Origin: Ralstonia pickettii DTP0602
GTDB lineage: Bacteria; Pseudomonadota; Gammaproteobacteria; Burkholderiales; Burkholderiaceae
DNA length: 64,000 nucleotides
Direction: 5' to 3'
Assembly: GCA_000471925.1 (NCBI GenBank)
Contig: CP006668.1
Coordinates: 558,001 to 622,000 of the forward strand
In this document: in pieces, positions 53,644-63,481 of the stretch
Layout of the letters: every line of letters starts with the position of its first letter
Numbering within the stretch: the first letter of the stretch is position 1
Program-made: the position numbers and the translations under genes
Notes under the pieces: model-generated
The model's input: only the letters and a program-made list of their open reading frames with translations
Databases searched by the model: none
What the model was told of the DNA's origin: nothing

Positions 53644-53997
53644 CCGCAGACGCGGCCGATCTCGATGCCTCGGTTCCACAAGTCGGAGCGAATGACGTGG
53701 AGGGGGCGCATCCGCCGGATGCTGCCTCCGGCGGTTCCAGGTCGGCGAAGGAACGCAGGTTGCGGCGAGCCGATGCGGCCCTTGGCAGGCTTTTGCGACA
53801 ACGAGCCCTGTCGTGACGAGGGGGGCGAACTGTCCCGCTGCGGCCCTCGAGGGCGCGGGGGTTGATGTGCCACCGCTCCCCGCAATATATGCATAAAACG
53901 CAATCAAATCGGTAAATAGTTTATTGTTGTAATTAATCGGCCACAGCCTCTATTCTCCTCTCTACCAACACGACAACGTTAGACAGGAGTCAGGACA
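53644..53997. other. Intergenic region, AT-rich promoter-like 3' half
   Basis: The first ~230 bp are ordinary GC-rich DNA with no supported gene. From about 53880 to 53960 the sequence is strongly AT-rich (e.g. ATATATGCATAAA, TAAATAGTTTATTG), unlike the rest of the window, and probably holds the promoter of the following redox operon. AGGAG elements directly before 53998 are its ribosome site. Confidence 0.5.
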
Positions 53998-55113
53998 ATG
54001 AGCGCTGTGATGCAGGAAGGTGCGGTGGTGAGCTGTGTTCCGGCTGGGGTCGACCTGGTCGAGTACTACTACGAGCGCGGGTTCAGCGATGGCTTGCCGG
54101 TGGTGCCGCCCACGCAGGAAAAGGTCGACGAAATCGTTGCGCGGCTGGGCGGTGATCCGAAGTTCGTTGAGGCCCGCATTGCCCCGCGTTGGGGCGAACT
54201 GAGTCGCGAAGTGCTTGCGGTCAATATGGTGATGGCCGGCTGCAAGCCCGAGTACACCCCGGTTGTCCTGGCCGCCGTCAAGGCGCTGACGGACCAGGCG
54301 TTCAACCTGAACGGGGTGCAGGCAACCACGCACGTCGCCTCGCCGCTGCTGATCGTCAATGGCCCGATTGCCCGCGAGATCGGGATGAACGGCGGCTGCA
54401 ATGCCTTTGGCTCGGGCAACCGTGCGAACGCGACCATCGGCCGGGCGATTCGCCTGATCATGCTCAACGTCGGCGGTGGCTGGCCCGGCGATCTGGACAA
54501 GAGCACGCTGGGCCATCCGGGGAAGTACACCTATTGCGTGGCCGAGAACGAGGCGCAAAGCCCGCTGGCCCCGTATCACGTCGAACATGGCTACAAGCCG
54601 GAAGACTCGACCGTGTTCGTGATGGCCGCTGAAGCACCGCACAGTGTGACCAACCACATCTCGAACGACCCAGAAGGCATCCTGGACACGATGTGCTCGG
54701 CCATGAGCACCATTGCTTCGAACAGCGCCGTGCTGGGTGGGCACATTGCGGTGGTGCTAGGCCTGGAGCATGCGCAAACCATCGGCAAATACGGCTGGTC
54801 CCGCGCGGACGTGCGCAACTACCTCTTCCACAACCACGGCAATCGCTTCATCGACCTGGCGTATGGCCATCGCTATGGCAAGGTCTACAACCGCAACCTG
54901 CCGAAGTACTACAAGCGCGAAGATGACACGCGCATTCCCATCATCCATAGCCCGGACAACATCCACCTGTTTGTGATGGGTGGTGAGGCGGGGCGTTTCT
55001 CGGTGCTGATCCCCGGCTGGGGCCACATGAGCACGCCGGTGCTGCGCGCGGTCGAGGGCAGTGGGGCCGGTGACAACGGCGCGGAGTGTGTTGGCGGTGC
55101 GTGCGCCCTCTGA
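53998..55113 (+). CDS. Uncharacterised protein, partner of the CGSC protein
   Basis: A 371-residue cytoplasmic protein that I cannot assign to a known enzyme. Highly patterned segments include YYYERGFSDGLPVVPPTQEKV, VNMVMAGCKPEYTPVVLAAV, IGMNGGCNAFGSGNRANATI, IMLNVGGGWPGDLDKSTLGHPG and VMGGEAGRFSVLIPGWGHM. The Gly/Asn/His-rich loops suggest an active site. The last residues are ECVGGACAL, a C-x4-C pair at the extreme end that could act as a flexible redox tail. There is no signal peptide or membrane segment. It is the first gene of an operon with the CGSC-motif protein, a thioredoxin and a thioredoxin reductase, which suggests a thiol-linked catalytic subunit. Confidence 0.8.
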   Translation: MSAVMQEGAVVSCVPAGVDLVEYYYERGFSDGLPVVPPTQEKVDEIVARLGGDPKFVEARIAPRWGELSREVLAVNMVMAGCKPEYTPVVLAAVKALTDQAFNLNGVQATTHVASPLLIVNGPIAREIGMNGGCNAFGSGNRANATIGRAIRLIMLNVGGGWPGDLDKSTLGHPGKYTYCVAENEAQSPLAPYHVEHGYKPEDSTVFVMAAEAPHSVTNHISNDPEGILDTMCSAMSTIASNSAVLGGHIAVVLGLEHAQTIGKYGWSRADVRNYLFHNHGNRFIDLAYGHRYGKVYNRNLPKYYKREDDTRIPIIHSPDNIHLFVMGGEAGRFSVLIPGWGHMSTPVLRAVEGSGAGDNGAECVGGACAL

Positions 55114-55157
55114 TGTTGTCGTACCGAACCCGTAACAAAGAACATTAGGAGATTGCC

Positions 55158-55739
55158 ATGTTGATGAAGAGCGAAGAATCCACTGTTGAAGTGTTCGACC
55201 CGCGCGGCGCGCTGCGTTTTGAGGATGCGCCGGTTTCCGAGCGAAAGACGTCGCTGAAACAGCTGCGCCTCGGCATCCTGGACAACTCGAAGTGGAATGC
55301 CAACAAGCTGCTCCGCGGTGCAGCGGCAGCGCTGGGTGAGGACATCGACTTCGCTGCGGTGAACTACTACGTCAAGCACAGCTTCTCAAAGGACGCTACG
55401 CCTGAGCTGATCGCGCAAATTGCGGCAGAGAACGACGTCGTGCTGACTGCCATCGGGGATTGCGGCTCGTGCTGCTCGGCCTGCATTCGCGACTCGATCG
55501 CCCTGGAAAAACTGGGTATCCCGAGCGCCGCGATTATCACCACCGAATTCGTTCGCGAGACGGAACTGACCCGCCAGGCGGTCGGCATGAAGTCCCTCGA
55601 GCCTGTGGTCATCTCGCACCCCGTGAGCTCCATCACGCCTGAAGAAGTGGCGCATCGCGTAGGGCAGATCAAGGAACAGGCTCAGCAAGTGTGGCTTGGC
55701 ACGAAGGAGCCGCTGAAGACCAAAGTCGAGCTCCAGTGA
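55158..55739 (+). CDS. UGSC-type (CGSC-motif) protein
   Basis: A 193-residue protein with a Rossmann-like pattern (LRLGILDNSKWNANKLLRGA) and a cysteine cluster DCGSCCSAC at residues 101-109. C102-G-S-C105 stands where members of the UGSC (seleno)protein family have selenocysteine-Gly-Ser-Cys, so this would be the all-cysteine form. The later part has IPSAAIITTEFVRETELTRQ and VVISHPVSSITPEE. The ATG at 55158 has AGGAG 6 bases upstream. It is followed after 2 bp by thioredoxin. Family function is not established; context points to a thioredoxin-regenerated redox protein. Confidence 0.8.
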   Translation: MLMKSEESTVEVFDPRGALRFEDAPVSERKTSLKQLRLGILDNSKWNANKLLRGAAAALGEDIDFAAVNYYVKHSFSKDATPELIAQIAAENDVVLTAIGDCGSCCSACIRDSIALEKLGIPSAAIITTEFVRETELTRQAVGMKSLEPVVISHPVSSITPEEVAHRVGQIKEQAQQVWLGTKEPLKTKVELQ

Positions 55740-55741
55740 TC

Positions 55742-56080
55742 ATGAACACGACCGCCCAAAGTTCCGGCATGCAGGACATCGATGCATTGCTCGCGCAAAG
55801 CGAAATGCCAGTTCTCATCGATTGCTTCAGCCCCGATTGCAAGCCCTGTGCTGCCCTGGCGCCGGTGCTTGACGAGGTGGCGGGTGCGATGGACGGCCGC
55901 ATGGTCGTCGAGAAAGTGGACGTGGTAGCGAACCCGGACGTGGCCTCCCGGTTTGGTGTGCGTGGCGTACCAACGCTGTTGCTGTTCCAGGGCGGAAAGT
56001 TGCAAGCCACGCGCACCGGCGCGGCCACACGTACCCAACTGGTTACGTGGCTTGCGGCGCAGCGGATCGCCACCCGTTGA
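55742..56080 (+). CDS. Thioredoxin with CKPC active site
   Basis: A 112-residue thioredoxin. The active site is C33-K-P-C36 (SPDCKPCAALAPVLDE) instead of WCGPC: the tryptophan and glycine are replaced and an additional Cys lies at 28. The cis-proline loop GVRGVPTLLLFQGGK is intact. The start at 55742 gives MNTTAQSSGMQDID; the longer frame overlaps the previous gene. With only 2 bp from the CGSC gene, it is almost surely dedicated to that protein and reduced by the thioredoxin reductase encoded two genes later. Confidence 0.9.
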   Translation: MNTTAQSSGMQDIDALLAQSEMPVLIDCFSPDCKPCAALAPVLDEVAGAMDGRMVVEKVDVVANPDVASRFGVRGVPTLLLFQGGKLQATRTGAATRTQLVTWLAAQRIATR

Positions 56081-56118
56081 ATCCCGAGGGCGTCAATACC
56101 TGTGAAGGGACGCACGAC

Positions 56119-56146
56119 ATCCACGCCCAAACCTTTGGGCGTGGAT
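56119..56146. repeat. Perfect 13-bp inverted repeat inside the redox operon
   Basis: ATCCACGCCCAAA (56119-56131) and TTTGGGCGTGGAT (56134-56146) are exact complements separated by CC. It lies between thioredoxin and the CoA-transferase. Without a T-run it is more likely an mRNA processing/stability hairpin or a regulator site than a simple terminator. Confidence 0.7.
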
Positions 56147-56185
56147 GACTGGTCTGGCTGCATTCCAAATGGAGGCCATGAAGTC

Positions 56186-57415
56186 ATGGGGGCATTGTCT
56201 CATCTGCGCGTGTTGGATTTATCCCGGGTACTTGCGGGACCATGGGCGAGCCAGATACTCGCCGATCTTGGCGCGGAGGTCATCAAGATCGAGCGGCCGG
56301 AAGCGGGTGACGACACCCGCTCATGGGGCCCGCCATGGGTCAATCCCGTGGATTGGCGCGACGATGCGCGTCAGTCCGCATACTTTGCCGGCGCGAATCG
56401 GAACAAGCAATCGGTAGCCATCGATCTCAGTCATCCGCGCGGCCAGGCACTGGTTCGTGCCTTAGCCGAGCACTGCGATGTCGTTGTTGAAAACTTCAAG
56501 GTGGGTGGCTTGAAGCAATACGGCCTCGATTACGAGTCACTTCGCGAGATCAATCCAAGGATCGTGTACTGCTCGATCACTGGATTCGGCCAGACCGGGC
56601 CCTATTCCCATCGGCCCGGATACGATTTCCTCGTGCAGGGGATGGGTGGACTCATGAGCATTACCGGCAGGCCCGATGGTGAGCCGGGAGAAGGGCCCCT
56701 GAAAGTTGGTGTTGCGCTTACCGACATCATGACGGGGCTCTACGCCACCATCGGTATTCTGGCGGCACTTGCACACCGGGAGAAATCGGGGATCGGCCAG
56801 TGGGTGGATGCAGCATTGCTGGACGTGCAGATCGCGTGCCTGGCAAACCAGGCCATGAATTTCCTGGCGAGCGGAGATCAGCCGCCGCGTCTGGGAAATG
56901 GTCATCCGAACATCGTTCCCTACCAGGATTTCGGTACCTCGGATGGTCACATCATTATCACGGTAGGCAATGAGGGGCAATTCTCCCGGCTCTGCGAGGT
57001 CCTGGGTGAGCCGCAGTGGCGCTATGATCCTCGTTTCACCTCGAACAGCCGTCGCATCGAGAATCGCCACGTCCTGGTGCCTCTGATCGAGTCGGTCGTA
57101 AGGACCAGGACGACGCAGGACTGGCTGACGCAACTTGAGGCGAACGGGGTTCCGTGCGGCCCTATCAACAATCTCAATGACGTCTTCTCCGATCCGCATG
57201 TCATGCATCGTGGCATGAAGGTCGACATGGCATCCGAGGAGGGGAGCAGCGTCTGCGTCGTCGCAAGCCCGATACGCCTGTCCGGCACACCAGTCGAGTA
57301 CAGGAGCCCGCCACCCCGTCTTGGATCGAGTACTGCCGCTGTGCTCAAGAGCGTGCTCAGGACTGACGACGCGGAAATCGAGCTGCTCGCCAAGGACAAC
57401 ATTATTCAGACCTGA
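56186..57415 (+). CDS. Family III CoA-transferase (CaiB/BaiF)
   Basis: A 409-residue enzyme from the ATG at 56186 (GGAGG upstream): LRVLDLSRVLAGPWASQILAD, GAEVIKIERPEAGDDTRSWG, ANRNKQSVAIDLSHP, CDVVVENFKVGGLKQYG. The catalytic Asp is expected in KVGVALTDIMTGLYA. The segment is of the classical formyl-CoA/succinyl-CoA transferase type. It sits between thioredoxin and thioredoxin reductase, so the redox pathway probably works on a CoA-activated or CoA-releasing substrate. Confidence 0.9.
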   Translation: MGALSHLRVLDLSRVLAGPWASQILADLGAEVIKIERPEAGDDTRSWGPPWVNPVDWRDDARQSAYFAGANRNKQSVAIDLSHPRGQALVRALAEHCDVVVENFKVGGLKQYGLDYESLREINPRIVYCSITGFGQTGPYSHRPGYDFLVQGMGGLMSITGRPDGEPGEGPLKVGVALTDIMTGLYATIGILAALAHREKSGIGQWVDAALLDVQIACLANQAMNFLASGDQPPRLGNGHPNIVPYQDFGTSDGHIIITVGNEGQFSRLCEVLGEPQWRYDPRFTSNSRRIENRHVLVPLIESVVRTRTTQDWLTQLEANGVPCGPINNLNDVFSDPHVMHRGMKVDMASEEGSSVCVVASPIRLSGTPVEYRSPPPRLGSSTAAVLKSVLRTDDAEIELLAKDNIIQT

Positions 57416-58435
<1,020 letters not shown>

Positions 58436-58504
58436 TCCTCGGTAACAACGGAAGCAAGTGTTCCGGTCGGAAGTTAAAACAATGATGACATCCAGGAGAC
58501 AAAG

Positions 58505-59488
58505 ATGGATAGGCGCCAGTTCTTGAGGGCCGGAGTTGCCGCATTTGGCACAGCCCAGCTTATTGGACTTCCGACGCTCGCGTCGGCAACTCCATATCCC
58601 ATTGGTCCGGTTCGCGTGGTCATACCCTTCCCGGCCGGCGGTCCCACCGATGTCGTTGGCAGGATTGTGGCGCACCAGATGTCGGAGGTTCTCAAGCAAT
58701 CGTTTGTCGTGGACAACCGCGGCGGCGCGAGCGGCACGATCGGTGCAGACATGGTAGCCAAGGCGCCGCCCAATGGGCAGACGTTGCTGATCAATGTCTC
58801 GGCGCAGGTCATCAATCCGTTCCTGTACCCGAAGCTTCCCCACGATCCCATCAAGGATTTCACGCCGATCACGAGCCTGGCATCCACGCCGATTCAGCTT
58901 CTGGTGGCGTCCGACCTGCCGATTCATAGCGTCAGTGAGTTGGTGCGGTACGTCAAGTCCCGCCCAACAGGCTGCAGCTTTGCGTCATCCAGCAACGGGA
59001 CGCCCGGCCATCTGGCAGGCGAATTGTTCAAGATGCTCACGGGAATTTCGGCAGTGCACGCCCCCTATAAGGGGAGCGCGCCCGCATTGACCGATCTTAT
59101 CGGCGGGCAGGTGACATTCATGTTTGATTCCATGCCGGCGTCGTTGCCGCTGGTCAAGGCCGGAAAGCTCCGCGCGTTGGCCGTGACGGGCAATCGCCGC
59201 TCGAAGAGTTTGCCGGACACCCCGACCTTGGTGGAGAGCGGCTATCCAGAGATGACGATGACGACCTGGTACGGACTTTGGGCTCCCGCAAAGACACCAC
59301 AGGAAATTGTCGCGGCACTTCAAGCGGCCACGGTCAAGGCGCTTGCCAATCAGGAGGTGCGCGCGCGATTGGCAGATCTGTCGGCCGAGCCGCTCGGGGA
59401 ATCGCCCGAACGATTTGCTGCTTTCTGCAAGGAGGAAGCGGATCGCTACGCAAAGATCATCAAGGCTGCGGGCATTCGACTGGCGTAA
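58505..59488 (+). CDS. Bug/TctC family receptor with Tat-type signal
   Basis: A 327-residue periplasmic binding protein. Unlike the other Bug proteins here its N-terminus MDRRQFLRAGVAAFGTAQLIG has the twin-arginine RRxFL motif, so export by Tat is likely. Family motifs: YPIGPVRVVIPFPAGGPTDVVGR, DNRGGASGTIGADMV and the ligand loop CSFASSSNGTPGHLAG. GGAGACAAAG precedes the ATG. It is 69 bp after thioredoxin reductase and is the last enzyme-associated gene of the redox operon. Confidence 0.9.
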   Translation: MDRRQFLRAGVAAFGTAQLIGLPTLASATPYPIGPVRVVIPFPAGGPTDVVGRIVAHQMSEVLKQSFVVDNRGGASGTIGADMVAKAPPNGQTLLINVSAQVINPFLYPKLPHDPIKDFTPITSLASTPIQLLVASDLPIHSVSELVRYVKSRPTGCSFASSSNGTPGHLAGELFKMLTGISAVHAPYKGSAPALTDLIGGQVTFMFDSMPASLPLVKAGKLRALAVTGNRRSKSLPDTPTLVESGYPEMTMTTWYGLWAPAKTPQEIVAALQAATVKALANQEVRARLADLSAEPLGESPERFAAFCKEEADRYAKIIKAAGIRLA

Positions 59489-59576
59489 CTGCCGAATCAT
59501 GCCCACAACGGGCGCAAGACATGCGTTGGCTTGCGGCATAATCGGGTAGCCATCGAAACGTCACCTGCCTGCCGCC

Positions 59577-60509
59577 ATGAACAAGAACCTCGTACCTGAC
59601 CTGAGTTCCCGTGAACTGCAGGCGGTCTGCGCCATCGCCGACGAAGGAAGCTTTCTCGCGGCTTCCATTGCGTTGGATCTTTCGCAGCCGGCACTGACGC
59701 GCACGGTGCAGCGAGTCGAAGCTGCAATTGGCGTCGAGCTGTTTCGTCGCTCCACCAGAAAGGTCGAGATAACGCCCGCAGGACAAGAATTTGTCGCGCT
59801 GGCAAACCGGATCCTGGCGGACCTCCGGATTTCATTCGAGGGAATGCGGGAGATCGCCGATGAGCAGCGGGGTCAGGTCATCATCTCCGCTGTGATGTCG
59901 GTGGCATATACCCACCTCCCGACCGTTGTTGCAAGCTATAGAGAGTCAAGGCCGCGCATTGAGATCCAGGTCAGGGAGGGCGTTCACGGCACGGTACTGG
60001 ACGACGTCCGCAGCGGTGTCGCCGACCTGGGGCTCACCTATGTCGACGATATCCCCGGCGAGTTTTCCAGCATTGCACTGGGTCGTGAGGGATTCCACGT
60101 GGTCATGCCCACGAGCCACCCCCTCGCTGGCCGCAAGACGCTGACGCTTGTCGAAGTTGCCAACTACGCCATGGTGTCGCTACCGAAGGAGGCTCAAACG
60201 CGCCGAATGCTGGACGGTGCCGCCGCAGCCGCTGGCCTGAATCTGAAACATGCAGTCACGGTGAATCAGTTCGCGACGGTGATGCAGTTCGTGCACGCCG
60301 GTGTTGGCCTGGCGATCGTTCCAGGCGGCGCAGTCCCTGCCGCCCTGGGGCCTGGCCTGATACTGAAGCCGCTGGCCCAGCCCGCGTTGACGCGGAGCAT
60401 TGGAGTTGTCGTATTGCAGGGCCGCAGTCTCACGCCTAGCGCCGAAGGCTTCCTGTCGCAGCTCAAGGAGCATTGGATGACTCGTCCTGGAACCAGGAAG
60501 GCCCCATAG
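59577..60509 (+). CDS. LysR-type transcriptional regulator
   Basis: A 310-residue LTTR: LSSRELQAVCAIADEGSFLAA, HTH ASIALDLSQPALTRTVQRVE, LFRRSTRKVEITPAG. The sensor domain from ~residue 92 starts QVIISAVMSVAYTHLPTVVA. It is on the same strand as the redox operon and follows its Bug gene by 88 bp, so it may be co-transcribed and regulate the operon or itself. Confidence 0.9.
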   Translation: MNKNLVPDLSSRELQAVCAIADEGSFLAASIALDLSQPALTRTVQRVEAAIGVELFRRSTRKVEITPAGQEFVALANRILADLRISFEGMREIADEQRGQVIISAVMSVAYTHLPTVVASYRESRPRIEIQVREGVHGTVLDDVRSGVADLGLTYVDDIPGEFSSIALGREGFHVVMPTSHPLAGRKTLTLVEVANYAMVSLPKEAQTRRMLDGAAAAAGLNLKHAVTVNQFATVMQFVHAGVGLAIVPGGAVPAALGPGLILKPLAQPALTRSIGVVVLQGRSLTPSAEGFLSQLKEHWMTRPGTRKAP

Positions 60510-61145
60510 ATATTTATGCCGATTCAACGCGCAAGCGGTCTGAATCAATCCTCGTCCAATTTCGCGCGATGCGGATGCGATGACGGAGATCCCGGAACCA
60601 CTGAGCTTGCACTGATGGAAGCGATGCCCGAGGCCACGGATATCAAGTACGTGCTAGGGCTGCAGGAATCGGTCGTCTTCATTGGCGGCAGGACTCAAAT
60701 GCTCGACTCTCATAACTCCGATCGTGGACTAGAACGATGGACCAGCCCGCAAAGCAACTGGGAACCTGCGCCGATCCGAAATCCGCTGATCTTCTTCACT
60801 ACATTCGGGCAATGGTAAGAAGACTTCGCGCCGCCGCAACCGAACCTCACCGCGTCCATGATCAAAGTATCGAACGGCACCTGGCAACGCTCTTGAGGCA
60901 CGCGATCGACAGTTCATCCGCGCTTGATATTGTCGTGACGCTCGGCTGTGCGGCAGAATTGTCCCTGTATCCGGAAGAGACCATATTGGAGCAGTGCACT
61001 TCGGCGGTCCGTGCTGCCGGAAAGTCTACATTGGTTGGTGCATTGTGGGCTGTGCGGCATCGGTGCGCGAGAGCAGGAGAAGATCGCCGCCGCTTCGTCA
61101 TCTAGAACCTGGGCCGAATAGACCCCGGCTTCATCCGCCCAGCCA
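60510..61145. other. Gap with one doubtful small gene
   Basis: 636 bp between the rightward and leftward LysR genes. Base composition is lower in GC than nearby genes. Apart from the doubtful frame at 60737-61105 I see no RNA gene, repeat or terminator. Confidence 0.4.
60737..61105 (+). CDS. Hypothetical protein
   Basis: A 122-residue frame, mainly helical, with several His/Arg/Cys residues (SIERHLATLLRHAIDSSSALD, VTLGCAAELSLYPEETILEQC). No family is recognised, no good ribosome site precedes the ATG, and codon use is less GC-biased at third positions than in the neighbours. It may be a horizontally acquired orphan or a non-coding frame. Confidence 0.35.
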   Translation: MDQPAKQLGTCADPKSADLLHYIRAMVRRLRAAATEPHRVHDQSIERHLATLLRHAIDSSSALDIVVTLGCAAELSLYPEETILEQCTSAVRAAGKSTLVGALWAVRHRCARAGEDRRRFVI

Positions 61146-62090
61146 TCACCGTTCCCCGCCAGCCGCACGCTTGCGTTGAACGGGCCTTGCCCGCGCCGCC
61201 ATCGCCTCTCCCACCGCGTCCCGCACGCATGCCGCCAGCAACTCCGAAGCCCGCGTCCGGGTTGTGGCACTCGGCCGCGCAATCACCAGCGGCTGCCGCA
61301 CCGTCTCCTCCAGAATCGGCCGCTCCGCCACGCTTGCGCTCTGGCTTGACGCAGGCGCCTGCGTAATCAGAAGCGCCACCCCCAACCCATTCGCCACCAT
61401 GCTCCGCGCCAGCTCCAGCGAAGTCGCGCGGTAGCGCACCTCGGGCTGCAGCCCGAATTGCCAGAACGGCGCCATCAGGAATTCGCGGCTGTGCGGCAGA
61501 TCGATCAGGATCAGCGGCTCCCGCGCCAGTTCGTGCAGCGATATCCCACCCTTGCGCCGCGCCAGCCGGGAGGCGGCAGGCACCAGCCCGTAGGGCCTGA
61601 GTTCCGCCAGCACTTCGCGGTCGATTTCATTGGGCAGGCCCACGTCGTAGGTCAGCGCCAGCTCGATCTGCCCGCCGTGTAGCCAGTCTTCAAGCTGGGC
61701 CAGGTCGCCCTCGACGAAGCGCACCGACAGCCTGGGATAGCGCTCGCGCGCGATGCGCAGCACCACCGGCAGGTAGGCCGGCGCCAGCGTGCGGAAGACG
61801 CCGAGCCGGACCTCGCCGGCGGTGGCATCGCCGCTCTTGTCGATTTCGAAGGCCGTGGCGGCGCCAAGGATGTGGCGCGCTTCGGCGAGCTTGCGCACGC
61901 CGAAGCGGGTCAGGGTCATCTTCGCGCCCGCGTCGCGTGCAAACAGCGCTTCCTCGAACAGCGTCTCCAGTTCGCGGATGGCGACGGAGATGGAGGGTTG
62001 GGAGACGTTCAACTGCCGCGCCGCCGCCGTGGTGCTGCCCGATTCCGCGGTGGCGACGAAGTAGCGCAACAGCCGCAGCGAGGTGCGCAT
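61146..62090 (-). CDS. LysR-type transcriptional regulator
   Basis: A 314-residue LTTR: LLRYFVATAESGSTTAAARQLN, HTH VSQPSISVAIRELE, LFARDAGAKMTLTRFG. The sensor domain starts near residue 92 (GEVRLGVFRTLAPAYLP). The C-terminus is Arg/Ala-rich (ARARPVQRKRAAGGER), longer than usual. It is divergent from the CoA-transferase/acyl-CoA dehydrogenase operon over ~140 bp of AT-rich DNA and probably regulates it. Confidence 0.9.
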   Translation of the reverse strand: MRTSLRLLRYFVATAESGSTTAAARQLNVSQPSISVAIRELETLFEEALFARDAGAKMTLTRFGVRKLAEARHILGAATAFEIDKSGDATAGEVRLGVFRTLAPAYLPVVLRIARERYPRLSVRFVEGDLAQLEDWLHGGQIELALTYDVGLPNEIDREVLAELRPYGLVPAASRLARRKGGISLHELAREPLILIDLPHSREFLMAPFWQFGLQPEVRYRATSLELARSMVANGLGVALLITQAPASSQSASVAERPILEETVRQPLVIARPSATTRTRASELLAACVRDAVGEAMAARARPVQRKRAAGGER

Positions 62091-62233
62091 TAGAAAATCC
62101 TATAGGTGCTAGTTGATTTCAATATTTTACTTGATAGCCTCCGCCGCACAGAATCGTGTCACCGCAACGCAAGCCGGCCGCCCCCCTGCAGGGCAGGGCG
62201 CCGCCAGGCCTGCAAGCTTTGGAGGAGCAAGAG

Positions 62234-63481
62234 GTGACCCAATCCGACCTGCCGCTGGCCGGCATTCGCATCATCGATTTCTCGCGCGTGCTGGCTGGCC
62301 CTTACTGCACGGCGCTGCTCGGCGATCTCGGCGCCGAGGTGATCAAGATCGAGCCGCCGGGTGGCGATGACTACCGCGCGGTCGGCCCCTTTGTCGACGG
62401 CAAGAGCGGTCTGTTCGCCGCGATGAACCGCAACAAGCAAAGCATCGTGATCGACCTGAAGGCGCAAGCGGGGCTGGAACTGGCGCGCTCGCTCTGCGCC
62501 CGGGCCGACGTGGTGGTGGAGAACTTCCGCCCGGGCGTGGCGGACAAGCTCGGCATCGGCTACCAGGCGCTGCACGCACTGAATCCGTCGCTGGTCTACG
62601 CCAGCGTTTCGGGCTTCGGCCAGACCGGCCCGGAATCGCACCGGCCGGCCTACGACATCATCCTGCAGGCGATGTGCGGGCTGATGGACGCCACCGGCGC
62701 GCCGGACGGCACGCCTACCTTGCTTGGTGAAGCGGTCTCCGATGCCGTCAGTGGCCTGTTTGCCTCCTGGGGCGTGCTGGCCGCGCTGCTGGCGCGGCAG
62801 AAGAGCGGCCGGGGCACCCATGTCGACGTCTCGATGTTCGACGCCACGCTGAGCCTCAGCGCCACCCTGGTCGCGCGCTATGCCGCGACCGGCCTGGCGC
62901 CGCAGCGGGTCGGCAACCGCCATCCGTCGTCCGCGCCGTTCGGCGCGTACCGCGCGGCGGATGGTTTCTACGTGGTGGCGGTGCTGAACAACAAGCTGTT
63001 CGAGGCGCTCGCCACGGCGATCGGCCGGCCCGAGATGGCGCAGGACCCGCGCTTTGCCGACGACCAGACGCGCTGCCGCTTCGAGGCCGAGCTGCGCGCC
63101 GGTCTCGAAGCCTGGTCGGCCACCCGTTCGGTGGCCGAGGTGAACCGGCTGCTGGGCGCGGCGGGCATTCCGGTTGCGCCCATCCGCAATGTGAAGGAGG
63201 CACTGGAAAGCGAGCATGCCGCCCATCGCGGCCTGCTGACCGAAGTGCCCGAGCCGGACGGCGGCACCGTGCGGCTGCCATCGCAGCCGGTGAAGTTCTC
63301 AGGCTATGGCGCCAACCGCGTGACGCCTGCGCCGACGCTGGGGCAGCACACCGAGGCCATCCTGGGCGGGCTGGGCATCGCCTCTGCCAGGTTGTGGGCC
63401 AGCGGCGCGCTGGGTGCCGCGGCGATGTCCGCCGATAGCGGGGAAACGCATATGTTCAACACGGAGAAGCAACATGCATAA
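62234..63481 (+). CDS. Family III CoA-transferase (CaiB/BaiF)
   Basis: A 415-residue enzyme from the GTG at 62234, which has GGAGG 8 bases upstream; the frame begins 26 codons earlier without homology. Motifs: IRIIDFSRVLAGPYCTALLGD, GAEVIKIEPPGGDD, NRNKQSIVIDLKAQ, ADVVVENFRPGVADKLG. The catalytic Asp is expected in LGEAVSDAVSGLFA. The C-terminus extends ~40 residues beyond the usual end. Its stop overlaps the start of an acyl-CoA dehydrogenase, giving a CoA-activation then oxidation pair. Confidence 0.9.
   Translation: MTQSDLPLAGIRIIDFSRVLAGPYCTALLGDLGAEVIKIEPPGGDDYRAVGPFVDGKSGLFAAMNRNKQSIVIDLKAQAGLELARSLCARADVVVENFRPGVADKLGIGYQALHALNPSLVYASVSGFGQTGPESHRPAYDIILQAMCGLMDATGAPDGTPTLLGEAVSDAVSGLFASWGVLAALLARQKSGRGTHVDVSMFDATLSLSATLVARYAATGLAPQRVGNRHPSSAPFGAYRAADGFYVVAVLNNKLFEALATAIGRPEMAQDPRFADDQTRCRFEAELRAGLEAWSATRSVAEVNRLLGAAGIPVAPIRNVKEALESEHAAHRGLLTEVPEPDGGTVRLPSQPVKFSGYGANRVTPAPTLGQHTEAILGGLGIASARLWASGALGAAAMSADSGETHMFNTEKQHA

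Noticed and set aside
53665..53865. A 66-codon frame after the Bug gene
   Set aside because: Arg/Gly/Cys-rich translation without family content; it lies in the leader of the next operon.
60516..60818. A 100-codon frame after the LysR gene
   Set aside because: Low-complexity composition, no ribosome site, and overlap with another doubtful frame.
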